Shown here piece by piece: positions 53,273 to 62,626 of a stretch of 64,000 nucleotides of DNA (positions are counted from its first letter, which is position 1; the number at the start of each line of letters is the position of its first letter). Under the pieces are notes generated by a model, which worked only from the letters and a program-made list of their open reading frames with translations, was not told the DNA's origin and did no database searches. The stretch comes from Desertimonas flava. Its GTDB lineage: Bacteria > Actinomycetota > Acidimicrobiia > Acidimicrobiales > Ilumatobacteraceae. The translations under genes were made by a program, and so were the position numbers. The stretch lies in NCBI RefSeq assembly GCF_003426815.1, contig NZ_QKYK01000007.1, forward strand, positions 62,001-126,000, read 5' to 3'.

Positions 53273-54676
53273 CTAGGTCAGCTTCCAGCGTGGCGGCTTC
53301 TGCAGCCCGGTGCGCCGGACGATCAACTCGGCCCGCTCCTGCGCGAGCGCGAACAGGCGCTCCTCGTCGACCGTCGTCATGCGGTAGTCCTCGACCACCA
53401 CGCGACCGTCGACGAACACCGTGTGCACGCCGCGGCCGTCGGCCGACCAGACGAGTTGGTTGGCCACGTCCAACAGCGGCACCCACTCGGGCCGTTGACG
53501 GTCATGGAGCACGAGGTCGGCGCGCTTGCCCACCTCGAGCGAGCCGATCTCGCCGTCGGCACACAGCCCGCGGGCGCCGCCGATCGTCGCCATGGCGAAG
53601 GCCTGTTCGGCCGGGAAGAACGCCGGATCGTTGCGGGCGTCCTTGAAGAGACCGGCGACGAGGTACGTGGCCCGCATCATGTCCATCGAGTTGCCGGCGT
53701 TCGAGCCGTCGGTGCCGATGCACAGGTTGACGCCGGCGTCGACCATCTCGGGCATCCTGCCGATCTGCGTCACGCCGTAGGCCACCTTGAGCGCGGTGGT
53801 CGGGCAGTGCGCCACGTTGCACCGGTGCCGTCCGAGCAGGGCGACCTCGTGGTCGTCGACGTGCACGCAGTGGACCAGCATCGTGTCGTCGGCGAGCACG
53901 CCGAGGCGGTCGAGGTGGACGATCGGCCGCTCGCCGTGCACGGCGAGGAAACCGGCCGGGTCGCTGGCCGCCGGCGACATGTGGAAGTTGAACCCGGTGC
54001 CGTGCGCCGTCGCCAGCTCGCGCGCGGCGCGCCACAAGGGGTCGCTGGACGTGGTGTGTCCGACGAGCATCGACCACGCCTTGATGCGGCCCCCGGCGAC
54101 GTCGCCGTGGCGGGCCACCGTGTCCTCGATGCCGGCGATCGCCTCGTCGGTCGTCATGCGGTACTTGGGCGGCAGGTCGGGCAGGTCCCACGCGCGCCGT
54201 CCGATGCGGGCCCGGATGCCCACCTCGACGAGGGCGTCGACGACGGCATCGACGTGCCAGATCGTGCCCGCCTCGAGGAACGTCGTCGTGCCCGTGCGCA
54301 GCATCTCGACGGCTGCCAGCTTGGCCGAGACGTGCTCGTCGGTCTCGTCGTGCAGCTCGTACAGCGGGCGCAGCCAGGTGACGATCTGCTCGTCAAAGGG
54401 GCAGTCGTCGGGTACGAAGCCGCGCGTGAGGGTCTCGCCGGTGATGTGGATGTGGGCGTTCACCAGTCCGGGCGTCACGACGAACCGCCGACCGTCGATG
54501 ACGCGCGCCGCGTCGACCGTCGCGGCGACGTCGTCGGACTGACCGACGGCGACGATGTCGCGACCACGGATCGCCACGGCCCCTCTGCGGAAGACCTCGC
54601 GCTCGGCGTTCATCGTCACGATGACCGCGTCGCGGATCAAGGTGTCGACTGGGATCCGGCCAGACTCGTCGCTCAT
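53273..54676 (-). CDS. TRZ/ATZ-type amidohydrolase (cytosine/guanine/s-triazine deaminase group)
   Basis: 467 residues from the ATG at 54676, which overlaps the previous gene's stop (ATGA). The amidohydrolase metal site is present: HxH in LVNAHIHITGE (about 74-76), a His in FNFHMSP, HCVHVDDHE, and Asp in IGTDGSNAGNSMDM. This family hydrolyses C-N or C-Cl bonds on heterocycles (cytosine, guanine, adenosine analogues, s-triazines). The LPPKYRMTTDEA stretch near 160 may be subfamily-specific. The cluster context suggests a deaminase for a pathway intermediate. The substrate cannot be assigned. Confidence 0.85.
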   Translation of the reverse strand: MSDESGRIPVDTLIRDAVIVTMNAEREVFRRGAVAIRGRDIVAVGQSDDVAATVDAARVIDGRRFVVTPGLVNAHIHITGETLTRGFVPDDCPFDEQIVTWLRPLYELHDETDEHVSAKLAAVEMLRTGTTTFLEAGTIWHVDAVVDALVEVGIRARIGRRAWDLPDLPPKYRMTTDEAIAGIEDTVARHGDVAGGRIKAWSMLVGHTTSSDPLWRAARELATAHGTGFNFHMSPAASDPAGFLAVHGERPIVHLDRLGVLADDTMLVHCVHVDDHEVALLGRHRCNVAHCPTTALKVAYGVTQIGRMPEMVDAGVNLCIGTDGSNAGNSMDMMRATYLVAGLFKDARNDPAFFPAEQAFAMATIGGARGLCADGEIGSLEVGKRADLVLHDRQRPEWVPLLDVANQLVWSADGRGVHTVFVDGRVVVEDYRMTTVDEERLFALAQERAELIVRRTGLQKPPRWKLT

Positions 54677-55998
54677 CGGACCCGCAATCTCTCGGCCGCT
54701 GCGATCGCCCGATCGATGACCGCGGGGACCTCGACGGTCACGCACTCGCCGTCGTCCACGACGACCTGGCCGCCGATGACCACGGTGCGCACGTCGGACG
54801 CGACGACCGACCACACCAGCGTCCAGATCACGTCGTGGACCGGCTGGAGGTGCGGTGCGTCGAGGCTCACGATCGTCACGTCGGCGCGAGCGCCCTCGAC
54901 GAGGGCGCCGGTGTCGGCGGCGCCGAACGCCCGGGCGCCACCCCACGTGGCGAGCTCGAGCGCGGTGCGGGACTCGATGAAGGGCGCGTCGCCACCGTTG
55001 GCGCGGGCGAGGATCAGCGCCGTGCGCATCATCTCGAACGGGTCAGCCCGTCCCGAGCAGTTGGGGCCGTCGGTGCCGAGACACAGCGAGACACCGGCGT
55101 CGAGCATCGATCGCATCGGGGCGATGCCGTCGCCGAGATAGCCGTTGGCGACGGGATTGTGCGACAGCCACACACCGTGCTCGGCGAGCACCGGCAGGTC
55201 GCCGGGCTCGAACCAGACGCCGTGGGCCAGCACCGAGCGGTCGTCGAGCAGCTCGGCGGTCAGCAGGTAGTGGGCGAGGCTGCTGCTGCCGGCATCGGCG
55301 GCCAACTGGCGCCACGCCGTCGTCTCGGCGAAGTGGTAGGTCGTGCGCACCCCGCGGTCGTCGGCCCAGGCGCGCAGATCGCGGCACCGCTCGGGGCTCT
55401 CGCGGCGGCCGGGCGACGCCAGGGCCAGCCACGGCTCGACGACGGATCCGTCGCTCCCGCGGGTGGCGTCGACGAGCTCATCGAGACGGGCCACGGCCTC
55501 GTCGGACGAGACAGCCCCGTCGCCGAGGTCGGACGCGGTCGCCGCCACCCCGACCCGCAATCCGACCGAGTCGGCCGCGGCGGCGACGGCGAGGGCGTTG
55601 CCCCGGTGGGCCTGGGCGTAGTGGTGGTCGACGCATGCCGTGAAGCCCGCCCGCACCATCTCGGTGTAGGCCAGCTGGGCCGAGCAGAACGCCACGTCGG
55701 GATCGACGCGCTCGGACACGGCGAACACATGGGGCAACCACCGGTCGAGTGGCAGCTCAGGCTCCAGGCCGCGATCGAGGGCGAACGCGCCGTGGGTGTG
55801 GCCGTTGACGAAGCCGGGCACGGCCACGGCACGGCGGCCGTCGATGCGCCGCCGAGCCTCGACGTCGGCCAGGTCGGCGCCGCCGACGGAGATGATGCGG
55901 CCACCGTCGATCGCGATGGTCACGTCGTGACGCACCTCGAACGGCGGAGGACCGACCACCGCGTGGTCCAGTCCGGCGACCAGCAGATCCACCGTCAC
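54673..55998 (-). CDS. second TRZ/ATZ-type amidohydrolase
   Basis: 441 residues, GTG start at 55998. Metal-site motifs are HxH in FVNGHTHGAFAL (about 66-68), His in TYHFAETT, His in HGVWFEPGD, and Asp in LGTDGPNCSGRADPF. It is only moderately similar to the gene downstream and to the one at 60022. It overlaps the next gene by 4 bp. It is separated from the binding-protein gene by a strong hairpin, so it may be less expressed. The proposed role is hydrolytic deamination or ring hydrolysis of a nitrogenous compound. Confidence 0.85.
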   Translation of the reverse strand: MTVDLLVAGLDHAVVGPPPFEVRHDVTIAIDGGRIISVGGADLADVEARRRIDGRRAVAVPGFVNGHTHGAFALDRGLEPELPLDRWLPHVFAVSERVDPDVAFCSAQLAYTEMVRAGFTACVDHHYAQAHRGNALAVAAAADSVGLRVGVAATASDLGDGAVSSDEAVARLDELVDATRGSDGSVVEPWLALASPGRRESPERCRDLRAWADDRGVRTTYHFAETTAWRQLAADAGSSSLAHYLLTAELLDDRSVLAHGVWFEPGDLPVLAEHGVWLSHNPVANGYLGDGIAPMRSMLDAGVSLCLGTDGPNCSGRADPFEMMRTALILARANGGDAPFIESRTALELATWGGARAFGAADTGALVEGARADVTIVSLDAPHLQPVHDVIWTLVWSVVASDVRTVVIGGQVVVDDGECVTVEVPAVIDRAIAAAERLRVR

Positions 55999-56045
55999 GG
56001 CTGGGCCTCGTCACCGAGGACCGCGGCCGGAGAGGACGACGACCC

Positions 56046-56080
56046 GGCGTCCGGTCGAGCGGTGCGCTCGCCCGGACGCC
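56046..56080 (-). terminator. stem-loop after the binding-protein gene (attenuator or terminator)
   Basis: GGCGTCCGG and CGAGC pair with GCTCG and CCGGACGCC, with one mismatch and a 5-base loop: a 15-position stem. It lies between the substrate-binding protein stop (56093) and the downstream amidohydrolase start (55998). Such hairpins often keep binding-protein mRNA more abundant than the rest of the operon. Confidence 0.6.
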
Positions 56081-56092
56081 AAGTTCGCCGGC

Positions 56093-57073
56093 TCACTTCT
56101 GAGCGAACTCGGGAACGAACTCGCTGATGTCCGGGGCCTCCCGGAGCAGGCCTTCCTCGACGAGCATCTCACCCATGCTTCCGAGCAACTCGACATCGAC
56201 GTCGGCGGTGTACGGGTTCTGCGGCAGCGAGGCGAGCACCGCGGGGTCCTGGTTGCAGTTGGCCGCGGCCAGCTCGAACGCCGCCTCCGAGAACTCCTCG
56301 GACTGGATCTGCTCCATCGACTCGGCGAGCGAGGCGTGGAACGCCTCGGCCAGGTCGGCGTTCTCCTCGAACCACTTCTGGGTCGTCACGTAGCCGGCGA
56401 AGAGCACGCGCCCCGGACCGTCCTGGTACGGGTCGCCAAGACTGCGCAGCACGTCGGCGCTCTCGCCGAGGTTCTGGATCGGCACCTGGGCGGCGTCGAT
56501 CTGGCCGTCGGCGACGGCGGCGGCGAGCTGCGGCAGCGGCAGCGCCACGAAGTTGACGTCCTTGGGATCGACCCCCATCGCACGCAGCCACTGACTGGTG
56601 ACGATCTGGTTGATGCCGCCCAGCTCGTTGACGCCGATGCGCTTGTCGACGAGGTCCTCGGCGCTCTGGATCTCGGAGTCTTCCGTCACCCAGACGCCCT
56701 GCACCTGCGGCTGGCCGGGAGGCGCGCTCTCGTAGGCCGCCGACACGAACTTCAACGGGAAGCCCTGCGACAGCGAGATCAACGACGTGAACCCGTTGGT
56801 GAACGCGAAGTCGGTGGCCTCCGACATGACCGCGGCGACCGCCGCAGCGCCGCCCTGCGACGGCACCAGCTCGACCTCGAGACCGTGGTCGGCGAAGATG
56901 CCGTTCTCCTGGCCCCACCAGAGGTAGACCTCGTTGCAGAACCCGATCGACGTCACCCGGACCGGCGACAGTTCGTCGGAGGCGGGCTGGGTCGCCCCCA
57001 CGATGCCCGGAACGGCCACCGTCGCGGCCATCACGGCGGCGGCCAGACCGGCCACTCGCTTGCTCGTCTTCAT
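56093..57073 (-). CDS. ABC transporter substrate-binding protein, NMT1/SsuA-like
   Basis: 326 residues from the ATG at 57073, with AAAGGGG 8 bp upstream. A signal peptide spans about residues 1-27 (KRVAGLAAAVMAATVAVPGI). The mature part has the NMT1/THI5/SsuA pattern: IGFCNEVYLWWGQENGIFAD, LVPSQGGAAAVAAVMSEATD, and a C-terminal lobe with FEENADLAEAFHASLAES. These proteins deliver sulfonates, nitrate, pyrimidine precursors and other small nitrogenous compounds to ABC permeases. No permease or ATPase gene is in the window. It has its own promoter and probably captures the cluster's substrate. Confidence 0.88.
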   Translation of the reverse strand: MKTSKRVAGLAAAVMAATVAVPGIVGATQPASDELSPVRVTSIGFCNEVYLWWGQENGIFADHGLEVELVPSQGGAAAVAAVMSEATDFAFTNGFTSLISLSQGFPLKFVSAAYESAPPGQPQVQGVWVTEDSEIQSAEDLVDKRIGVNELGGINQIVTSQWLRAMGVDPKDVNFVALPLPQLAAAVADGQIDAAQVPIQNLGESADVLRSLGDPYQDGPGRVLFAGYVTTQKWFEENADLAEAFHASLAESMEQIQSEEFSEAAFELAAANCNQDPAVLASLPQNPYTADVDVELLGSMGEMLVEEGLLREAPDISEFVPEFAQK

Positions 57074-57184
57074 GACTGTGTTTCCCCTTTCGGAAGGACT
57101 GAAGTGTTCACGCTGACCTCCCGATGTCCCGCGATCGGAGATCCGGTCCCGGTAACCGAGCAGCGCCCCCAAGTGAACTTCTCG

Positions 57185-57214
57185 GTTGTATCAACGTTGT
57201 GTCGTCACCGTCAA
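57185..57214 (-). promoter_or_regulatory. promoter of the binding-protein gene
   Basis: On the minus strand TTGACG (57209-57214) is followed after 18 bases by TACAAC (57185-57190), a reasonable sigma-70-like promoter. The 158-bp gap from 57074 to 57231 holds it, so the binding protein and the genes after it can be expressed apart from the upstream catabolic genes. Confidence 0.45.
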
Positions 57215-57231
57215 CAGAATGTTTCGTATTG

Positions 57232-57891
57232 CTATGCGATGTCTTGCGATGCGAGACACGCGTGCCACCGTGCCGTGAGCTCGTCGGCGGTGGTCACGAC
57301 GCCGTGGAAGCGATCGGTCGTCGCCAACACCGCCTCGTGGGCGGCGACATCGGTGTCGGCGACGCAATCGCCAGGCACCACCACGTCGAGATCGCGGGCA
57401 TATGCGTCGCGGATCGTCGAGTCGATGCAGAAGCTCGTCGTCGTCCCCGTGACCACCAGCACCTGCACGCCCCGCATGCGCAGCTCGCCGGGGAACCGCG
57501 TCTCGAAGAAGGCGCTCGCCCGGTGTTTCACCACCACCTCCTCGGGCGCCCGCACCTCGGCCGCCACCTCGTCGAGCAGGTCGGCGTCCCACGTCCCCTC
57601 GTGACACAGGTCGAGACGGACACCCCGGCGCTCCAGGTGCGAGGGCAGGCGACGGCGAGCGCGCCCGGCGTCGTCGGGAAAGTGCACCTGCCGGGTGAAC
57701 CACACCGGCACGCCCAACTCACGGGCGTCGCGCACCAGCTGGATGGTCCGCGGCACGATCGCCGCCGGCATGACCACGGAGTCGGGCCCGAACGCCCGGC
57801 CCCGAGAACCTTCGGGGTGACAGAACCCGTTCTGGAGGTCGACGACCACCAGGCCGCACTCGCGAGGGTCGAGATCAACATCGAGGGGCAT
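57232..57891 (-). CDS. isochorismatase-type cysteine hydrolase (amidase)
   Basis: 219 residues from the ATG at 57891. The catalytic triad is visible: Asp in GLVVVDLQNGF (about 17), Lys in EVVVKHRASAFFET (about 122), and Cys in GTTTSFCIDSTIRDAY (about 155), after the usual cis-peptide TTTS segment. The family includes N-carbamoylsarcosine amidase, nicotinamidase, biuret amidohydrolase and ureidoacrylate amidase. Placement downstream of a hydantoinase suggests decarbamoylation of the ring-opened product, but the substrate is not shown by sequence. Confidence 0.88.
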   Translation of the reverse strand: MPLDVDLDPRECGLVVVDLQNGFCHPEGSRGRAFGPDSVVMPAAIVPRTIQLVRDARELGVPVWFTRQVHFPDDAGRARRRLPSHLERRGVRLDLCHEGTWDADLLDEVAAEVRAPEEVVVKHRASAFFETRFPGELRMRGVQVLVVTGTTTSFCIDSTIRDAYARDLDVVVPGDCVADTDVAAHEAVLATTDRFHGVVTTADELTARWHACLASQDIA

Positions 57892-57947
57892 GAAGTGCTC
57901 CTTGGGACGGTGGCCGACGTGCGCGGCCGGACGGATGAGGTCGGGGG

Positions 57948-59339
57948 TCAGAGCGGGAGCACGGTGGCGTCGGCGCGGCGGGGAACGACCCGGCCCGAGC
58001 CGGGCTCGGCGAGCACCTGACCGTCGCGGAAGATGACCTCGCCGCGCCGGACGGTGAGGTCGGGCCAGCCGACCAGCTCCTTGCCCTCGAAGGGGCTGGT
58101 GTACTCCGACATGGTCATCTCGGGCGACACCCGGCGCTGTCGCTCGAGGTCGACGACGACCAGGTCGCCGTCGGTGCCCACGGCCAGCTCGCCCTTCTGG
58201 GGATGGAGGCCGAAGATGCGCGCCGGGTTGAGCGCCATCACCTCGGCGAGACGCGAGAGCGACAGGCGGTTCTTCATCACACCCTCGGTGATCACGACCG
58301 GCAGCGCCGTCGCCAGGCCGGGGAACCCCGGCTTCTCGTCCCAGAGCCCGGCGCCGGTCTTGACGATCGGCACGTGGTCGGAACCGATCGTGTGGATGTA
58401 GCCACGGTGCAGGCCGTCCCACAACTTGTCCTGGTGCTCCTCGTCGCGCAGCGCCGGCGCCACCTTGCCCACGCCCGGCCCCTGCGCCAGCAGGCGCTCG
58501 TCGTGAGGCGTGAGCGCCAGGTAGTGCGGGCACGTCTCGAGCACGATGCGCACCCCGTCGAGGCGCGCCGCGCCGGCCGCCGCCACGGCCATGCCCACCG
58601 TCGTGTGGGGGATGTACAGCTGGCAGCGCTGCTTGGTCGCCAACCAGATCGCCCGGATGATGTCCTGCTCCTCGACGAAGTCGGGGCGCGACTCGCTGTA
58701 GGCGGCGAGGTCCTCACGCCCGGTCGAACGCATCCGATCGGTCAGGAAGCTCACAAGCGAGTCGTCCTCGCAGTGCACCATGCAGTAGCCGTGCGGACCC
58801 AGCTCACGCACCAGCTCCATCGCCCGGAACAAGATGGCGTCGTTCACCGTGACGAGTCCGATCGGGTTCCCGGGCTCGTAGCCGCCCATGTAGAACTTGT
58901 AGCTGGTCACCCCGAACTCGTCGGCGTAACGCGGGATCTCGTTCACCTGCTCCATCGAGTCGAGGATGAAGTGGAACCACGTGTCGATCCGCATGTTTGC
59001 TTCGCACATCTCGATGTCGCGGGGGAACGTGTCGAGGAACGAGCCGTTGGGTGCCCGCCGGTACTGGATAACCGTCGTCACGCCGCCGGCTGCCGCGCTG
59101 GCGGTCTCGGACTGGAGGATCTGGTCGTAGGGCAGCCCGCCGCCGAGGTGGACGTGGGGATCGACCAGACCCGGAAGGATGTGCTTGCCGCCGCAGTCGT
59201 ACGTCTCCACGGCCGGCGGCAGCGAGTCGTCATCGCCCACGGAGATGATGCGACCGTCGCGGATGGCGACGCCGCCGGGAAAGACCCCCGAGCTGGTCAC
59301 GACGCGTCCGTTGACGACGGCGAGATCGGCTTTGCTCAC
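57948..59339 (-). CDS. hydantoinase/dihydropyrimidinase-like amidohydrolase
   Basis: 463 residues from a GTG at 59339. The dihydropyrimidinase-type site is complete: HxH in LPGLVDPHVHLGGG (about 57-59), a Lys suited to carbamylation in VTSYKFYMGGYEP (about 148), His in YCMVHCEDDS and LETCPHYLALTPHD, and Asp in HTIGSDHVPI. Enzymes of this group open hydantoin, dihydropyrimidine, allantoin or related cyclic ureides or imides. It shares a GTGA overlap with the preceding isochorismatase-type gene. Confidence 0.88.
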   Translation of the reverse strand: MSKADLAVVNGRVVTSSGVFPGGVAIRDGRIISVGDDDSLPPAVETYDCGGKHILPGLVDPHVHLGGGLPYDQILQSETASAAAGGVTTVIQYRRAPNGSFLDTFPRDIEMCEANMRIDTWFHFILDSMEQVNEIPRYADEFGVTSYKFYMGGYEPGNPIGLVTVNDAILFRAMELVRELGPHGYCMVHCEDDSLVSFLTDRMRSTGREDLAAYSESRPDFVEEQDIIRAIWLATKQRCQLYIPHTTVGMAVAAAGAARLDGVRIVLETCPHYLALTPHDERLLAQGPGVGKVAPALRDEEHQDKLWDGLHRGYIHTIGSDHVPIVKTGAGLWDEKPGFPGLATALPVVITEGVMKNRLSLSRLAEVMALNPARIFGLHPQKGELAVGTDGDLVVVDLERQRRVSPEMTMSEYTSPFEGKELVGWPDLTVRRGEVIFRDGQVLAEPGSGRVVPRRADATVLPL

Positions 59340-60025
59340 GATGAGCTCCCTTCGGACATGGCCGCGGCCGGAAGGGCGGCGGCGAGTAGTTGATCGGTGG
59401 TGGCCCGGCGGCCGAGCAGGCCGCGCTGGGCGACGACGAGGGTCATCGCTGCGGCGTGGGCCTCGGGCCAGTACGAGGCGGTGGCGTCGGAGAGGACGAG
59501 GCACGAGTACCCGAGGTCATGCGCCTCCCGGAACGTCGAGGTGACGCAGACGTCGCTCGTCACGCCGGCGAACACGAGATGGGTGATGCCGCGTTCGCGC
59601 AGCTCCTCGTCGAGCGAGGTGGACCGGAACGCACCCTTGCCCGGCTTGTCGATGACGATCTCGCCGGCGACGGGTGCGAGGTCGTCGACCAGCTCGTAGC
59701 CAGGCTCCCCCTGCACGAGATGGCGGCCGAGCGGGCCGGAGCCCGCTCCCGGCGACCCCGAGGGCCGGCCGACCCTCGTGTGGACCACGGTCCAGCCGAG
59801 AGTCCGGGCGGCGCCGAGCACGCGCCGGGCTTGGCTCCGGGCCCCCCGGAGCTGATCGATCTCGTAGCCCTGCTGGTCGGCCATCCCGCCCGGCGAGCAG
59901 AAGTCGTGCTGGAAGTCGATGAACAGGGCGGCCACCGACACGTCGTCGAGGCGCGCCGGGGCCAGCGGCCACGGCGTCGGGTCGGCGGCGACGGCGACGG
60001 CGAGCGGAGATCCGGCGTCCGTCAC
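59336..60025 (-). CDS. second isochorismatase-type cysteine hydrolase
   Basis: 229 residues from a GTG at 60025, which overlaps the previous stop (GTGA). Triad candidates are Asp in VAALFIDFQHDFCSPGG, Lys in GEIVIDKPGKGAF, and Cys in GVTSDVCVTSTFREA. The motif LFIDFQHDF is typical of the amidase or biuret hydrolase subgroup. Similarity to the other copy is low, so they are not recent duplicates and probably act on different amides. It lies in the same operon as the hydantoinase. Confidence 0.86.
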   Translation of the reverse strand: MTDAGSPLAVAVAADPTPWPLAPARLDDVSVAALFIDFQHDFCSPGGMADQQGYEIDQLRGARSQARRVLGAARTLGWTVVHTRVGRPSGSPGAGSGPLGRHLVQGEPGYELVDDLAPVAGEIVIDKPGKGAFRSTSLDEELRERGITHLVFAGVTSDVCVTSTFREAHDLGYSCLVLSDATASYWPEAHAAAMTLVVAQRGLLGRRATTDQLLAAALPAAAMSEGSSS

Positions 60026-61503
60026 GACCAGTAGCGGGCGAAGTCGAGCTCGATCCCGGCCAGCGACGCTTCGAGCGATTCCAGGAACGGGCGGCGCTCC
60101 TCGAAGCGCTGCAGGCGTTCGGGCAATCCCGCCCACAGGCGCTCGCGCACCTCCCGGGCCTCGTCACGGATGGCGGCCTCGTCGACGCCGACCAGCTGCC
60201 GTCCGGCGACGAGACGGCGGCCGTCGACGTAGACGTCTTCGACCGACTGGCCGAGTTCGGCGAACACCAACTGGTTGGCGATCTGGGCCGCCGGTCCCGG
60301 CGAGAACCGGAGGCGATCGAGGATCACGAGGTCGGCGCGGTAGCCAGGGGCGATGCGACCGACGGGCTGCCCGAGCACGGCCCGGCCACCGTCCCACAGC
60401 ATCTCGAGGGCGTCGAGCGCCTTCGGCGACGGGGCCAGCGGCCCGCGGACCCGCTGCACGAGTGCCGACAGCTTCAGGGTCTCGAACATGTTGAGGCTGT
60501 CGTTGCTCGACGCCCCGTCGGAGCCCAGGGCGACCGGCGCGCCGGCGGCCAGCAGATCCGGGATCGGCGCCAGCCCGGCGCTCAGCTTGAGGTTGCTCGC
60601 CGGGTTGTGGACGGCCACCGCGGCGTGCTCGGCCATGATCCCGATCTCTCGCGGATCGAGCCAGATGGCGTGGGCGAACGAGGACGTGGCCTCCAGCGCG
60701 CCGACCTTCTCGAGGAATCCCACGGTCGACCCGGCGTAGCGCTGGCGGGCCACTTCCACCTGGCCCGACGCCGACAGCAGATGCGTCTGCAGCGGCACCC
60801 CGGAGCCGCGCGACAGCTCGACCGACGACTCGAACAGCTCGACCGAGCACCGCGGCAGCGACGACGGTCCGAGCATCGGGCGCACCAGAGGGGTGCGGCT
60901 CGACCAGCGGGTGACGAACGCGCCCACCGGTCCCATCACCTCGTCGACCGACAGTCGCGGGACACCGGCCGTGTGGCTCCCGTCGATCAGCCACCCGGGG
61001 ATCGACGACATGTAGTCGAGGTCCGAGTACTGCGCGGCCACCCCGGCCCGGATGCCCAGGTCGGCGTAGGCCTGGCACACGGCGTCCATGCCGTCGGCGA
61101 ACCATTCGTCGTCGGAGCGGGCGCAGTCGACCACCGACGTGGTCCCGCCGAGCAGCATGTCGAGCGCGCCGACCTTGGCGCTGAGACCGAGCTCGTGGGG
61201 ACTGAAACGGGCACCGGCACCGCCGTAGCTGGCCAGCACCAAATAGGCGTCGAGCGGCAGCTCGTCGCACAGCCCGGCTTCGAGCGTCTGATTCGAGTGG
61301 AGGTGGGCGTTGATCAGCCCGGGGATCACGACGCGGCCGCCGGCGTCGACCACCTCATCGAACTCGGCCGCGGTGCGCGCATCGGGGCCGACGGCGACGA
61401 TCTCACCGTCCACCACCGCCACGTCGGTCGGGGTGACGTCGCGGCCCTCGCGACCGATCGCCGCGTCGAACACGGCGGCATTGGTGATCAGCAGGCTGGT
61501 CAT
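60022..61503 (-). CDS. third TRZ/ATZ-type amidohydrolase
   Basis: 493 residues from the ATG at 61503, overlapping the TPP gene stop. HxH is in VIPGLINAHLHSNQTLEAG (about 71-73); there is a His in PLQTHLLSASG, His in FAHAIWLDP, and Asp in LGSDGASSNDSLNMFE. The family hydrolyses ring C-N bonds as above. The PLDAYLVLASYGGAG stretch is distinctive. It is the first hydrolase gene after the decarboxylase pair. Confidence 0.85.
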   Translation of the reverse strand: MTSLLITNAAVFDAAIGREGRDVTPTDVAVVDGEIVAVGPDARTAAEFDEVVDAGGRVVIPGLINAHLHSNQTLEAGLCDELPLDAYLVLASYGGAGARFSPHELGLSAKVGALDMLLGGTTSVVDCARSDDEWFADGMDAVCQAYADLGIRAGVAAQYSDLDYMSSIPGWLIDGSHTAGVPRLSVDEVMGPVGAFVTRWSSRTPLVRPMLGPSSLPRCSVELFESSVELSRGSGVPLQTHLLSASGQVEVARQRYAGSTVGFLEKVGALEATSSFAHAIWLDPREIGIMAEHAAVAVHNPASNLKLSAGLAPIPDLLAAGAPVALGSDGASSNDSLNMFETLKLSALVQRVRGPLAPSPKALDALEMLWDGGRAVLGQPVGRIAPGYRADLVILDRLRFSPGPAAQIANQLVFAELGQSVEDVYVDGRRLVAGRQLVGVDEAAIRDEAREVRERLWAGLPERLQRFEERRPFLESLEASLAGIELDFARYWS

Positions 61504-62126
61504 GGATTCCCCCCAGAGGTGGACGGCCCGGCTGTTGGGGCCTCGTCGGTCGTCGGCGTCGCGGTCTCGCGGAGCCGGCGCTGGAACATCGCACGGGCCT
61601 CGGCGCCCGAGTGCTCGCCGGGGCCGCCGTAGGGCGCCGCCTCCACCTCGATGTCGAGGACGCAGAAGGCGACGCCGGGCTCGCCCCAGAACCGGCCGCA
61701 CGCCGCGGTCAGCTCGTCGGGCTCGGCAGGAGTGTCGATCACGCGCAGCCCGGCACCACGGGCCAGCACACCGAGGTCGGTCCCGGCGCCGGCGAGCGGA
61801 TGGCCACCGCCCGTCTCGTAGCGGCCGTTGTGGAACACCACGACGGCCAGCTCGCACTGCGGGGCGCCGCTGATCGCCAGCAGCACCTCGAGGTTCATCG
61901 TCAGGTCCCCGTCGCCGGCGAGCCAGACCACGCGACGTGGACGCACGGCCAGGGCCAGGCCGAGGGCGACCGATCCGGCCAGGCCCATCGGGTCGGACCC
62001 GAAGTGGACGGCGTTGGGTGCGTCGATCGCCGCCCAGGCCCGACTCGTGGACCCGAGGCTGCACACGACCACCGGCTCGGGCCCGATCGCCGCGGCGATC
62101 GTCGCGGCGGCGACTTCGCGCCTCAT
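61500..62126 (-). CDS. TPP-dependent enzyme, C-terminal (catalytic/TPP) subunit
   Basis: 208 residues. The TPP-Mg motif GDGDLTMNLEVLLAISG (about residues 71-87) is the GDGxx...N pattern of thiamine-diphosphate enzymes. CSLGSTSRAWAAI and MGLAGSVALGLAL lie before it. It matches the small beta-type subunits of sulfopyruvate or phosphonopyruvate decarboxylase-like enzymes. With its partner at 62123-62626 it would make a full decarboxylase for a 2-oxo acid. The ATG at 62126 overlaps the partner's stop. Confidence 0.85.
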   Translation of the reverse strand: MRREVAAATIAAAIGPEPVVVCSLGSTSRAWAAIDAPNAVHFGSDPMGLAGSVALGLALAVRPRRVVWLAGDGDLTMNLEVLLAISGAPQCELAVVVFHNGRYETGGGHPLAGAGTDLGVLARGAGLRVIDTPAEPDELTAACGRFWGEPGVAFCVLDIEVEAAPYGGPGEHSGAEARAMFQRRLRETATPTTDEAPTAGPSTSGGNP

Positions 62127-62626
62127 GACGTCACCTCGCCGGCGATGCGCAGAGCGGGCCGATCGGCCAGCAGCACGACGGGTCGGCGGCGCAACTCGGC
62201 CTGCTGCCGCGCGGGGCCGAGCACGTCCCACCCGTTCGGGCCGTCGACGCGCGACCACGGGATCCCGATGGCGTCGAGCACCGGGATGGTGACCGCGCCC
62301 TTGTACTGCTGGTAGTAGAAGGCGTCGCCGGGCCCGCCGCGGTCGGCGGCCACGATGAGCGCGGGAATCTGGTGGTGATGGGCCAGGCCGGCGAGGGCGT
62401 TGACCGACAGCAGCAGGCCGGCGTTCTGGCAGAGCACCATCGCCCGGCGACCCCCGAGCCACGCTCCCGCGCAAACACCGATCGCGTCGTCCTCGCGAGC
62501 GACGCGCACCAGCTCGACGTCGAGCGCGGAGTCGGCGAACTCGATGCCGTCGCTCAGCCACGAGTCGGGCACGGTGGCGATCAGGTCGATGCCCGCGCCG
62601 CGAATGGCCTGGGCGAGGTCAGTCAC
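62123..62626 (-). CDS. TPP-dependent enzyme, N-terminal subunit
   Basis: 167 residues from a GTG at 62626 (VTDLAQAIRGAGIDLIATVP). The catalytic-type Glu lies in VRVAREDDAIGVCAGAWLGG, and the PYR domain continues AMVLCQNAGLLLSVNALAG. It is the companion of the gene downstream and resembles ComD-type sulfopyruvate decarboxylase alpha subunits. The substrate could be any 2-oxo acid produced in the pathway. It overlaps the upstream hydroxylase gene. Confidence 0.85.
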   Translation of the reverse strand: MTDLAQAIRGAGIDLIATVPDSWLSDGIEFADSALDVELVRVAREDDAIGVCAGAWLGGRRAMVLCQNAGLLLSVNALAGLAHHHQIPALIVAADRGGPGDAFYYQQYKGAVTIPVLDAIGIPWSRVDGPNGWDVLGPARQQAELRRRPVVLLADRPALRIAGEVTS

